Assembly: GCA_035772735.1 (NCBI GenBank)
Contig: JASDFA010000001.1
Span: forward strand, 78,642,001-78,706,000
Source: Datura wrightii
Taxonomy: Eukaryota > Streptophyta > Magnoliopsida > Solanales > Solanaceae
Direction: 5' to 3'
Length of the DNA: 64,000 nt
Under the pieces are notes generated by a model that saw nothing but the letters and a program-made list of their open reading frames with translations, had not been told where the DNA came from and did no database searches. Position numbers and translations under genes: made by a program. Below are positions 35,301 to 47,043 of this stretch, piece after piece; positions within the stretch are counted from its first letter, which is position 1; every line of letters starts with the position of its first letter.

Positions 35301-38300
35301 GAGTTTAAGAGTACGACACATGCGGAAAAAGGCCTGGGGGATGAGTATACAAACGTGGCATCGAGCGAGCAGAAGGCCGGGACCAGGGGCTAGGTGCCTT
35401 GGGCACCACACCGTGCCAGCCTATCTGGAGCTATGGCCGGCGCGCAGCACACCCCAGTACGATGTTATGGCCAGGCGCATCCTGGATTGGCGCGATGGGT
35501 GGAACGTCGCACCCCTCTACCACCGCCCATAATATATATATAAGCCCTCCCTTTATTTGAATTCATTTCCCAATTACATCATTCGGCCAGAGAGAGTATA
35601 CTTCGAGGTTTTTGATGGTTTTTCATCCGATTACGTTACCAAATGCTGTCCAAAATCAAATTAACTTCAGGTATTGAATTCTAATCCTGTAGTGAGCATT
35701 ACTACGGAGTTATTTTCTCAAAATACGCTCGGAAAATCACAACTCTGTCGAGTAGAAGTTGTCGGAATTGCTCCAAACTGATTTCCAAACAATCACAGGA
35801 ATCAAGTAAGCATTTCTCCCTTTTGAACCCTCGAAAAAGTATAAGTTTTCGGCTGTATTTTACGTAGTTGAATTATAGTTTCTATTAATATCAAAAGTTA
35901 TCCTTTTACGCCGAATTTGGTGTTGCAATTCATCTCCTTCTCCTAGTATAACGGTTACAGCTGAAAAAAGCTGACTAATCCAAGTTGAAACTCATCGGTT
36001 ATTCGAGAAACGACGGTCGAGGTATGTAAGGCTTAACCCTCGGTAAGTATACTCGTCGTAGAGTGTTACGACTGATGTTCTCGAAGAAAAATAACGGTCC
36101 CATATGCTGCAGATAGTCGCTATTAGTAGATTGTGATTAGACATGTTGTAATTAGCTGTTACTAGTATATAGAGATCAGATATGCTGTGATTAGCTGCTA
36201 TCAGTAGTTTGCGGTTATATAAGTTCTGGTTAGATGCTAGTAAACGTATATGGATTGTACCGTAGTATCCCTCGTCGAGAAGGAACATGTTATGTATGAT
36301 ACGCGCTAGAAGCTTCATAGAAACTCTTCTATTCTCCAGTTCATTGTATTAGTAGGATTGTATGTTGTATTGTCAGTCCTAGGCCTTAGAAGCTCGTGAA
36401 TGGTTATCAGGCCTAAGCTAGTATGTTGAACAACACAGGTGCAGTTAGGCAGTTTAACTACCAGTTTGGCGTCTGTATGGTCAGGAAAGCACGCCTAGAG
36501 GCCTTTGGCATATCCCTACGCCCCAGGGCTCGAAATTTAGATAGGAAGGCCATGTTTTAGAGTTAATAGCCTTAGGTTTTCTAGTAAACTGAGTGACAGC
36601 CTATAACCCTATTAGTTATTACCAGTGATTGTCAGTCTTAGTGGGCTTAGCAGTTATCATATAGGTCGCCTAGGAAGCTTGCCCAATCGTCCAGGTCAAA
36701 TAGATCCGCGGGTGAATTGGGTACCCTAAGGGAGGGGACCTTATAAGTAGTTAGAGGCCGGACCAGCACCCCAACCAGTTCCTATCACCCACAGGTTTCC
36801 AGGAATGGTTAGGTCTATATAAAGTTGTCTATAAGGTTAATAATTTCCTAGAAAAGTAATATAAGATCCGATTAGACCAAGGTGAGGCCTAAGGCACTAG
36901 TAAGTCCCATATTAGTATAGTACTGCCCACAGGCTAAGAATGTCAGTAAACTTCCTATGGAGGATTAGGGGCCGATCGCTCAAAAGCATGTTCGACCAGT
37001 ACCAGCCCTATAGTTGTCCTAAGCAGAGGAACGGAGTAGTTAGTTATTCGTGACCCCGCAGTTATTATGAGTTATAGATGTCTGGGCAAGACATATAGAG
37101 AGTTGTGTTGGACCACACCAGATCTCGCCCTATTCAGTCCAGAGTATTAGAGATCATAATTACTATCAGGATCCTCTGATCAGATACAGGTGCATGGCGT
37201 GCCTGCTAGCAGTTTTACAATTTAGCCTAGGGGGCGAGCAGCGGTGGCATTAGGCCCAAAAGGCCAATTATTTCTTTTGTGTGGCTATATTAAGATGTTA
37301 GTACAATACCTTTGTTGGGGTTTCCCTCACTTAGGAGCCATCCATGACTACCCCAGGGTTACTAGCTGTGTCGATGCCTGCGAGGGGCTAGATGACGTCA
37401 CTACGAGGAGCGGTATGCCGTCCATGAGGGACGAAGATGAGGTACGAGGTCCTCATACAATCCATTTAATGGCTAGACTACTCTTATTTAGTATCGGCAC
37501 ACAGGAGTCCACCGGACTCAGACACAGCTACAGTTCAGAGGCCAAGGGGGCTCAGTTGTAGACCCAGGGAACTGGTAGGTTGGGTATAGTAACAGTAGAG
37601 TCATAGAATCCTAGATAGGGGTATATAGATTGAGATGTGCTCGCCACGGCTTATGGGGGCCCGAACGAGTTACTTTGTGTTGATTGTACCTTTCGGCTTA
37701 TGGGGGCCAGGTGAGGTCCCTTTTTGTATTCTTGTCTGCTAGTTATAGTTTAATAATGTGTAATTATACAATCTTAGCTTACGTACAAGTAGTGTTGGTT
37801 AGATGTGATTATGAATCAACATGCATATAGGTTAATCTTTCTGCCTTTCCTTCTATTTACTTCCAGTCTTTATCAGCTTATCTATTGCCTTACATATTCG
37901 GTACATATTGTACTGAAGCCCTCCCCTAGACGCTGCATTACTTGCCTGCAGGTTGAGACAGAAAGAGTTCAGGATCCTCAGTAACAATTGTTCAGAGTCA
38001 GTAGTTTGGCCAACTTCTTTCATTCAGAGTTGCCAGGATGTAGCAAGTGCAGTCATTCATTTGTATAGCATCTAGGTAGGTCGGGGACCTGTCCCGACCG
38101 CTATTTATATTCACAGTGGCTTGCAAGATCCAATTGTCAGTTAGTTAGCTGTTGTTGGCCGTGTGGGGCCCATATACGTCTTATTTTATGTGTTTTTGCC
38201 GTGTGAGGCTTAGTATAGCGTCAGATTCCCATTTCAGCTACAATTAGATATCATGGTGGTCTTATCGACCCGCATAGGATCCCTTTTGTTGCCTGCTGTT

Positions 38301-38490
38301 GGTTAGTTGTTTTCATTTACAGGTGGCTATACGGCCTTGTCGGTTGGAGGCTGTATTTATAGCCGAGATATAGCCCGTTGTTTTCTTGATTTGAGGAGCA
38401 AGCCTGCACCAAGTGTGCCTAGGTTTAGTTAGGTTAGTTCAAATCCTAGTAGGCACTAGGTGCCAGTCATTACTCCCAAGGTGGGGCATG
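35301..38490 (+). mobile_element. About 3.2 kb LTR-like segment nested in LTR3 (probable solo LTR)
   Basis: Base composition changes sharply at both ends. The first 220 bases are GC-rich, then TATATATAAG at about 35534 and AT-rich sequence. Further on there is a GAGGTATGTAAGG block near 36018, a 39-bp tandem repeat, and an end in GGTGGGGCATGATAG. There are no gag or pol domains. The order (GC-rich U3, TATA, long leader) fits a long solo LTR of a family different from Tekay. A 70-codon frame at 35320-35532 lies in the GC-rich part and is probably chance. I could not find a target duplication, so the edges are approximate. Confidence 0.5.
36102..36250 (+). repeat. 39-bp imperfect tandem repeat, about 3.8 copies
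   Basis: Units at 36102-36140, 36141-36179 and 36180-36218, plus a partial at 36219-36250. Each begins AYATGYTG or similar and contains GYTATTAGTAG-like sequence. Spacing is exactly 39, so the minus strand stays open through it; I take that as a consequence of the repeat, not a gene. Confidence 0.8.
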
Positions 38491-39606
38491 ATAGCCCTAT
38501 TATTAATGATTGATGAATATTTATAAATTACCCATGTACGAATCCATGATTTTGACTTATGAAGTCTATTTCAAGTATGCATGATTTTAAGATTTTGGGC
38601 ATGCCCACACAAGTTAAGCATGCTTTCATGATTCAACTAGTTCTATAAAATCAGCTTACCATATGGTTTTGGAGCCTATACTTCCACTTTCAGCTTCATT
38701 GAAAACAGATGGTTTCAGCTTCATTGAAAACTGATGGTTTCAGCTTCATTGAAAAATGATGGAGAGCATATGTATGTTTTTGGGAGTAGTGTTTAGCACT
38801 GAGTAGGCTAGGGGTTCAGGTATACCCCGGGCCTCAAAACTACATGCCAACGTAGGTGTATTCAGATTCATTAGGACCTTCCTTGTGAGCTTTCCCAACC
38901 CCCAAGGGCTGTTCAGCTTGATATCGATATCATGGTAGTGTCATTTTTCCTGGCAATGTTTTGGACGGATTTGTCTACTTTAGTGTAATAGTCGTGATCA
39001 CATAAGCTCTATCGTGATAGTGTCGGTTATATGACAAATCTCCCATTATTTCTCATGATTTCAGTTATGCATGTTCATCAGTTACGATAGTATACTTTTA
39101 GTAGGTTTGACCCAATGATCAGCTTGTCAGTTTTAATTATGAATATCAGTTTCAACTTTGGGTCATTTGATTCAGTTATGAGATCTAGTTTATGTATATT
39201 CATGTTTTCAAACATCAGCATGCAGTCTTTACTCTCAGAATCTTATGATGTTATAATTTATGTTATGCATGTTTTTAGTTTATACTTACTCAGCCTATTA
39301 TACTTACCTTGCATACTTGGTACATTCCAAGCAATAACCACATAGTCTATGCTATATCATTTCATGATACAGGTTCAGACGTTCAGACTTAGTCCAGCCG
39401 TTAGCCAGTCTCCAGATTTTATCCTAGTGTTATTGCTGGATAGAACTCAACCTTCGAGGACCTTCAGTTAGTCAAATGTGTTATCTTCAGTTTTAGACTT
39501 CTAATGAGTTCTTTGGATAAATGTTTTATTATTCAAACTTCCGCTATTTCAGAATTCAGTTATCAGCTTTGCTTATGTTAATCTTTAGCTATCATGTTCA
39601 TGCCCT
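38491..39606 (+). repeat. LTR3, third part
   Basis: Resumes Tekay LTR sequence: the hairpin block (38838-38853), the CTTACCTTGCATAC and TTTCATGATACAGG blocks, and ends at TCATGTTCATGCC. The last 80 or so bases of the LTR, primer site, gag and protease are missing; RT sequence of internal E follows directly. Confidence 0.78.
38688..38762 (+). repeat. 25-bp tandem repeat, three copies
   Basis: Three adjacent copies of a unit starting TTTCAGCTTCATTGAAAA at 38688, 38713 and 38738. The other LTRs have one copy, so this is a local triplication in LTR3. Confidence 0.9.
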
Positions 39607-40300
39607 GTAGTATGCGAATATCCCGAGGTATTTCCAGATGACCTACCAGGTGTTCCTCCCGAGAGGGAGATTGATTTTGAGATCGCTCTTTTGCCCAAAA
39701 CACAACCCATATCAATTGCTCCCTACCGAATTGCCCCAGTCGAGCTAAAAGAGTTAAAGGAGCAGTTGAAAGATTTGCTGCATAAGGGTTTCATTAGACT
39801 GAGTAAGTCCCCATGGGGTGCCCCGGAGTTGTTCATCTGAAAGAAAGACGGTTCTCTTCGGCTGTGTATTGACTATAGGCAGTTGAACAAGGTCACCGTC
39901 AAGAATAGATACCCTTTACCCAGAATTGATGACCTATTCGATCAGCTTCAGGGTGCCAAATATTTCTCCAAGATAGATCTCATGTCCGGGTATCACCAGC
40001 TCAGGGTTTGGGAGAGCGACATCCCAAAGACTGCCTTTAGAACCCGGTATGGCCATTATGAATTCGTTTTTATGTATTTTGGACTAACCAACTCCCCTGT
40101 AGCTTTTATGGATCTAATGAACAGGGTATTCGAGGTATATCTAGACATGTTCGTGATTGTGTTCATTGATGACATATTAATATACTCCAGGAGCAAGAAG
40201 GAGCATGTCGCGCACCTAAGGGTAGCACTTCAGATCCTCAAGGATAACTAGCTATACGCCAAGTTCAGCAAATGTGAGTTCTAGCTGAAATCAATTGCAT
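39607..40300 (+). pseudogene. Internal E: reverse transcriptase (5'-truncated)
   Basis: Begins abruptly in the protease-RT linker (VVCEYPEVF region, here CSRISRGI out of the normal context). It reads through PPEREIDFEIALLP to a TGA at 39838-39840, then 39883-40251 with NRYPLPRIDDLFDQLQGAKY and an intact FIDD at 40162-40173. Further stops are TAG at 40249-40251 and TAG at 40282-40284. All three stops recur at the same codons in internal F. Confidence 0.87.
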
Positions 40301-41140
40301 TCTTGGGACATGTAGTGTCAAGAGAATATATTACGGTGGACTCCCAAGAAACAGAGGCGGTAAAGAATTGGCCCAGACCAGCAAACCCTTTGGAGATCAA
40401 GAGGATTTTAGGCTTAGAGGGTTACTATCAGAGGTTCGTGGAAGGTTTCTCATCCAACATAGCCCCACTTACTAGATTGACTCTGAAAAAGGTGAAGTTT
40501 CAATGTTTGGAGGCTTGTGAGAAGAGCTTCCAAGAATTGAAGGCCAGACTCACTTCAGCATCGGTGTTGACTTTACCGGAGGGTACTGATGGCTTTGTGG
40601 TATATTGTGATGCTTCAAAAGTTAGACTGGGATGTGTATTAATGCAGTATGGGGAAGTCATAAGCATATGCTTCCCTAAAGCTAAAGATTCACGAGAAAA
40701 ATTACCCAACCCATGATCTTGAGTTGGCTGCAGTGGTATTTTCTTTGACGATATGGTGACACTACTTGTATAGGGTTCATGTAGATGTATTCACGGACCA
40801 CAAGACCTTATAATATGTGTTCACACAGAAGGAACTAAATCTTCAGCAACGGAGGTGGTTGGAGCTACTTAAGGACTACGACATAAGTGTCCCTTACCAA
40901 CCGATTAAGGCCAACGTGGTAGAAGATGCCCTTAGTAGACTTTCTATGGAAAGTGTGTCACATGTGAGTGAAGACAAGAAGGAGTTGGTAAAGGAAGTAC
41001 ATCGACTTGCACGGTTGGGAGTTAGATTAGTTTGTTCGACCGATGGTGGGGTAGTAGTTCAGAACGGGTCAGAGTCATCCTTGGTAATGGAGGTGAAGGC
41101 TAAACAAGATGAAGATCCAATATTGGTAAAGTTGAAATAA
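40301..41140 (+). pseudogene. Internal E: RT thumb and RNase H
   Basis: 40303-40716 covers VKNWPRPANPLEIK and the RNase H start (YCDASKVRLGCVLMQ). It then shifts frame at about 40670 (reading KAKDSREKLPNP instead of the expected YASRQLK... HDLELA), as in internal F. 40817-41140 carries the end of RNase H (VVEDALSRLS) and the linker to integrase. Confidence 0.84.
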
Positions 41141-42528
41141 CCTGTTCAAAGTTCAAAGGTAGAAGTATTTTCTAAAGGGGGAGATGGTGTGCTTCGGTAC
41201 TAGGGTCGCTTATGTGTTCCGAACGTAGGGGATTTGAGGAGTCGGATGTTGCATGAGGCTCACAGATCCAGATATTCTATCCATCCAGGTGCCACCAAAA
41301 TGTATCATGCCTTTCGAGAAATCTACAAGTGGAATGGCATGAAGAGGGATATTGAAGAGTTCGTAGCCAAGTGCCCGAATCGCCAACAATTGAAAGTCGA
41401 GCATTAGAGATTGGGGGGTGTACTCCGAGATATCACCATTCCTACTTGTAAGTGGGAAGAAATCAATATGGACTTTGTAACAGGTTTACCCCGCACTCGT
41501 AGACAGTATGACTCCATTTGGGTTGTGGTGGATAGTTTGACCAAGGCTGCTCATTTCCTACCGGTCAAAACCACCGATATTCAGCAGAAAATTGTACTAA
41601 GTTATACATCCGAGAGTTGGTTAGATTGCATGGAGTTCCCTTGTCCATCATATCAGATAAAGGTACTCAGTTCACCTCTCAGTTCTAAAGATCTTTTCAA
41701 AAGGAACTTGGCACCCAGGTCAAGCTTAGCATGGCATTTCATCCGCAAACAGATGGTCAGGCGGAGCAGACTATCCAAACTCTTGAGGGCATGTTGACAG
41801 CTCGTGTTATTGACTTCAAGGGTAGTTGGGATGAGCATTTACCTATTATTGAGTTTTCCTACAAAAACAACTACCACTCCAGCATTCATATGGCACCGTT
41901 CGTGGTTCTTTACAGGCGAAGCTGTAGATCGTCCATTGGGTGGTTTGAAGTCAGTGAGGCTTCGTTAATGGGTCTAGATTCAGTCCATGAGGCTATGGAG
42001 AAAGTTCAATTAATAAGAGAAAGGCTGAAAAGGGCTCAAAGTCGCCAAAAGTCTTATGTGAATGAGAGGAGAAGGGAGCTTGAGTTTGAGATAGACAATT
42101 GGGTGTTTCTGAAGGTATCTCCTATGAAGGGAGTGATGAGATTTGAACAGAAAGGGAAACTCAGCCTCCGTTATATTGGCCCATACAGGATTGTGAGACG
42201 AGTGGGTAAGGTAGCTTATGAGTTAGAGTTACCTTTAGAGTTGGCTTCAGTTCATCCCATATTTCATGTATTGCTCTTGAAAAAGTGCATGGGAGATCCG
42301 GCCTTGGTGGTTTCGAAGGAAAGTGTTGGCATGAAGGATAGCCTCAATTATGAAGAAATTCCTATTGCAATCTTAGATCGTCGGGTTCGAAGGTTGAGGA
42401 ACAAAGAAGTAGCTTCAGTAAAGGTGTTATGGAGAAATCAGCATGTTGAGGGAGCTACGTGGGAAGCTAAAGCGGATATGATGGCTAAATACCCCCACCT
42501 TTTCTCTACCACCCCAATTTTATTTTGA
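41141..42528 (+). pseudogene. Internal E: integrase with chromodomain
   Basis: The zinc-binding region is near 41240-41400, its CxxC reading CPNR. A TAG at 41405-41407 interrupts it, then 41411-41797 holds MDFVTGLPRTRRQYDS and the frame shifts near 41600. From 41731 to 42528 there is a 265-codon open stretch with the glutamate block (FHPQTDGQAEQTIQTLE), the GPYRIVRRVGKVAYELELP region, HPIFHVLLLKKC, and a full chromodomain (AILDRRVRRLRNKEVASVKV...GATWEAKADM). This is the best-kept chromodomain in the window. Confidence 0.86.
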
Positions 42529-42759
42529 GGTATCAGTTTTTTCCCTAAACCTCTAATCGGTTTTTCATCTTCCGTTCATGCGTGAAAGTTTATTTTATGA
42601 TATGATATATGTATGTTATGTCTGAATTCAGTCCAGCTATGTAGTTCTTTTCAGGGGTAGTCATTCCGTCAGTTTTCGGCTTAAATGATCAGTATTTGCA
42701 TATGGTAATTGTATGTTTCTGGTTGCTTCTTGTTTCCTACATTCGAGGACGAATGTTCC

Positions 42760-42772
42760 AATGGGGAGATAT
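42760..42772 (+). promoter_or_regulatory. Polypurine tract of internal E
   Basis: AATGGGGAGATAT directly before LTR4; one T interrupts the purines. Confidence 0.78.
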
Positions 42773-44942
42773 TGTAATACCCCAGAAGGGCCTAAGAATA
42801 GACCCGGGAGTTGAAGTTGGAAACTGTAGAAAACCTGGAATTTTTCACCAGTACAACTCGAGGTACGACTTGTGGTAAGGACCTACAACTCGTGACTCGA
42901 GTCGTGATGAATTTTGAGATCCTGAGGTCATATCATGGGTGGTCCTATGAATCATGACGCGTAGGTACGACTCGTGGTTAGGAGTCATGGTGAAATTCTC
43001 AATGGTGCCATAGTGAAAAATCATGGGCCGTGGTACGACTCATAGGATGTAGCAATGAGTCTTGATGAGGAGTTGTGGTTAAGTCATATTTGGTGTGGGT
43101 GGATGGTAACACGACTCAAAGTACGACCCATAGGATGGTACTACAAGTTGTGGTATGCAAGTCATGGCCAGATTCAGAAGATTGAAAAGTGGTGAGGTGA
43201 CCACGAGTTGTGACTTCATGGTATGAGTCGTGGTCGGGGCTAGATCTGTTTTTGATGGAAATTTCATTTAAGGGAAAATTTGACTTTTCTACACTTTTGC
43301 GCCCTAAACCACATCGGTTTGAGGTCGCGATAGGGTCTTTTAAGGAGGACGAACTCATGCTAAGTCTCATTTGGCATTTGCAAGAACTAGAGAAGGGAGT
43401 AGGAGGAGATTCAAGGGTTCATCTTCAATTCTTCAAGTTTCCACCTAGGGTTTTTCAAGGGAGTTAAGAAGAAAGTAATTCCAGGTATGCGGGATTTTGA
43501 ATGGGTAGTTTAGTTCCTACCCATGCCCAATTTCTCCCTGATTCTATGTTTGAAGTCACCAAAACTTTATGGGTCTTTATCAAATTGCATGATTCTTTAA
43601 AAATTGGAATGAGCTTGTTGTAGTATGCCTAACTTATGAATTTCAAATTATTTGGGCTGATTTCACTTTTTTATTCAATATTTCATGATTTAACCTCTAA
43701 AAGTATAGATATCCAATTATAAGAAATTTTTTTAGTAAAATTCATGGTCATGATGATTTCGCAAGCATAATATGAATTTTCTTAAATTTTAAGCATGTCT
43801 CCAAGTCTTCAACTACTCATGTTATTAAGATCATGTTTCCTATAAATTTAAGCATTTCATGTATGATTGAAACTATAGGAAATGCCCATATGGCGCTTAT
43901 GATTTATGAACAATGATTTTAGCCAAATCATGGGCCCAATTCCGTGGCTAGTATTACAAATTCACAAGCATGTAATGATTCTCATGATTCAACTAGCCAT
44001 GCATGTCATGTATGAATTTTTATAAGAATGTTGCATGTTTTAGGAGTGGTACTTAAAATCGAGTAGGTTCGCATCCTAGGTCATGCTCCAAATCTCAGAA
44101 CTATGTGCCACCGTAGGTTATGTTTGGGGCCTCCTCAATGATTGTCCCCTATGCCATACGAGGCCTTCACTAGTGATATCATTCCTTTCATGGTTCATAC
44201 CCTTGGCAAGGTATGAATGACCTCCCGACTAGGTTTATAGGTCAGGCTCCATGTGTGCTCATATGGGGTATGTCGGTTGTAGAAATCTCCCATTGTTCCT
44301 CATGGTTTTAATGCATGTATGATTATGTTATTTTGTCTCACGTTGTGTTCTATGAAATGCTTTTCCCACATGTTGTGACTATGACAGGTTTGCGAATATA
44401 TTGGAAATCCTGAGCCTTACGATATACTTAAGATTTCAGTCTTATGATCATGATGTCCCCACCCCTATAACTTTTATGTTTTTAAGTATTCTTTTGCATA
44501 CCTTACATACTTAGTACCTTCCAAGTACTGACCCATATATTTTCAGGATCCGGTTCGCAGGTTCAGCATAGTTCCTAGCTTGCTTTCAATTCTGCTCTCA
44601 GCTCTCAGTGGTGAGTCCTCATGATTTGAGGGCTTCATGTTTGGACCTTGTTATCTTTTATTTTAAGAATGTTGGGGTTAGTTGGGGTCTTGTCCCTTCA
44701 ACCCGTCTATTATGATTAAAGTCTTTCATACTTAATTGTAGTATTCCGCTATTTATGCTTGGATTATGTATTACTGTTTCTTATATTTTATGCCACGTTT
44801 AATTTAAATCCATGATTTTAAAGCTAAGTCTTTTGCCTTATGTGTATGAATTAGATATATACTCACGCCATGGGTTGACTTGGAGTCTTTCGAGGCTCCT
44901 TGTCCCGTGTCTACGATTCGGGTGTACTATCGGGTCGTGACA
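42773..44942 (+). repeat. LTR4, shared by internals E and F
   Basis: 2170 bases, TGTAATACCCC to GGTCGTGACA, with intact TG and CA. It closely resembles LTR5. A polypurine tract precedes it and a primer site follows, so it serves as 3' LTR of E and 5' LTR of F. The hairpin variant CTATG-N6-CGTAG is at 44101-44116. Confidence 0.92.
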
Positions 44943-44946
44943 AACT

Positions 44947-44958
44947 TGGTATCAGAGC
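44947..44958 (+). promoter_or_regulatory. Primer binding site of internal F, tRNA-iMet type
   Basis: Intact TGGTATCAGAGC four bases after LTR4. Confidence 0.93.
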
Positions 44959-45152
44959 AATAGATTCAGATGTGTCCTAGGGAGTCTGAAAGTCGTGATA
45001 GGTAGAGTCTTTTATTGGTGTGAAGCGCGCCACACTTATGAAAAAGAGGCTACTAAATGTTTGAGGAAATATTCCCTTCTTTCATGATCTATGTCATGCG
45101 GTGAAAATCTCTCCATCCTTCTAATTTATGCTATTCGCGATTGCAGAAAATT

Positions 45153-46330
45153 ATGGCTCCCAGAAGGATAAACGGAAAGAGGACCAAAAATGATTAAGGC
45201 CACGGGGATGGCAATGATCATGGACGTCAGCAAGCTCCTCCTATCCATGAGCCCCAAGCGCCGTAGCCAACTGCCCACGCCAAGTTTCGGGAGGCTATTC
45301 AAATGTTGGCGTAGGCCTTGAACGCTCAAGTCATCCAGCAGGCTGTTGCGTATGTTCCACAGAACGGCAATGCAGTGGCAGCCCGAGTTCATTGAAGGGA
45401 TCTTGAAGGTCACTCAGGTGATGGGGGTGATGAATGAGGAGTGTGTTGACTTGGCCTCTTATCAGCTGAAGGAGGTCGCTTATATTTGGTTCAAGCAATG
45501 GAAGGATAGCAAGGCAGCGGGAGCGGGCCCTATCAGCTGGGATAAGTTCCACCTAGCCTTTCTCGATAGGTTCTTCCCTTGGGAGATGAGGGAATTGAAA
45601 GTAGTCGAGCTTTTTAACCTCAAACAGGGAAAGATGACGGTGCTAGAATATTAACTTGAGTTCACTCACCAGTCAAAGTATACCCCAGAGTTAGTGATCA
45701 ACCAGAGGGCGCGGGTGAGCATATTTATGCAGGGGATAACCGAGTATTTGGACAAGGACTGCAGAACAACCATACTTCATCAGGATATAGACTACCCACA
45801 GATAGTCCTCTATGCCCAGCAGAAGGAGGTAGCTCATATGAGGCAGAGAGAGGCCAAGAGGGCCAGAACTGATAGCCACAGGTTCTCCCAGCTGAGGCCA
45901 GGGGGTGGGCCTCACCAGCAGTCCCAACACAGGTCCATTACATCAGCACCATCTTCATCCAGTACCCCATCCAGGCCTTGAGACGATCAGAGGAACAGGG
46001 CCTCAAGTTCGAGGGGTCAGAATAGCATGCACACAGATCATACTTTCCCATCTTATGCTAACTGTGGCAGGAGTCACCCAGGGAATTTTTTGGTGGGCTC
46101 AGATGCATGTTTCGGGTGTGGCAAACTCGGACACAAACTCAGGGATTGCCCCGCAGCTAGGTCAGAGGGTGGTGGAACCGACACTTCAGCAGCTAGTTCA
46201 GCAGTTCTGGTGGCACGTTAGACTCAGCAAGGTGCTTCGACTAGTTCAGTTGGCGGCCAACGCCAGAACCGGTTTTATGCACTTGGCTCTTGACAAGAGC
46301 AGGAGACTTCTCCCGATGTGGTTACGGGTA
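45153..46330 (+). pseudogene. Internal F: Tekay gag
   Basis: ATG at 45153 begins MAPRRINGKR. A stop follows within 15 codons (GATTAAGGC). The gag core is in 45346-45654 (GILKVTQVMGVMNEECVDLAS; WEMRELKVVEL). Compared with D and H a piece is missing near 45380, where the VRDFLRMNPPEFLGSK-type stretch should be. Paired zinc knuckles are near 46054-46152: CGRSHPGNFLVGSDA then CFGCGKLGHKLRDCP, the second complete. Confidence 0.84.
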
Positions 46331-47043
46331 TGTTGTGAGTCTTTCATATTGATGCTTATTCTTTATTAGATCCGGGAACCACACTTTCTTTTGTGACACC
46401 TTACATTGCTGGTCAATTTGGAGTTAGTCTTGAAATTTTGGCAGAACCATTTTTTGTATCTACTCCGGTTGGTGATTCAGTCGTAGCGAGGCGGGTATAT
46501 AGAGGTTGCCCCATTATAGTATTGCATAAGGTTACCTCCGCAGACTTAGTAGAATTGACTATGACCGATTTTGATATCATCTTGGGCATGGATTAGTTGT
46601 TTGCATATTATGCATCTATTAGAACTCGAGCGGTGGAGTTTCGATTTCCAGGTGAAACAGTTTTAGAATGGAGGGGTGGTTCAGTGATGCCTGTAGGTCG
46701 CTTTATCTCCTATCTCAAGGCCAGGAAAATGATTTCCAAAGGTTGTATTTACCATTTGGTTAGGGTTAAGGATGTCACATCTGAGACCCCGATCATTCAG
46801 TCAGTCCCTGTGGTATGCGAATACCCTGAGGTATTTCCAGATGACCTACCAGGTGTTCCTCCTGAGAGGGAGATTGATTTTGAGATCGCTCTTTTGCCCG
46901 ACAAACAGCCCATATCAATTGCTCCCTACCGAATGGCCCCAGCTGAGCTAAAAGAGTTAAAGAAGCAGTTGAAGGATTTGCTAGATAAGGGTTTCATTAG
47001 ACCGAGTAAGTCCCCATGGGGTGCCTCGGTGTTGTTCGTCTGA
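46331..47043 (+). pseudogene. Internal F: protease and RT start
   Basis: At the protease active site (46369 onward) D-T-G-A has become D-P-G-T, so catalysis is lost. FDIILGMD is present, then a stop at about 46594. 46597-47043 reads on into RT (PPEREIDFEIALLP, LKDLLDKGFIRPSKSPWGA) to the TGA at 47041-47043, the same stop found in internal E. Confidence 0.86.

Noticed and set aside
35320..35532. 70-codon GC-rich open frame
   Set aside because: It lies upstream of a TATA box in a presumed U3 region and resembles no protein; composition explains the lack of stops.
36102..36250. Possible CRISPR array
   Set aside because: The units are adjacent and imperfect, without unique spacers, in plant nuclear DNA.
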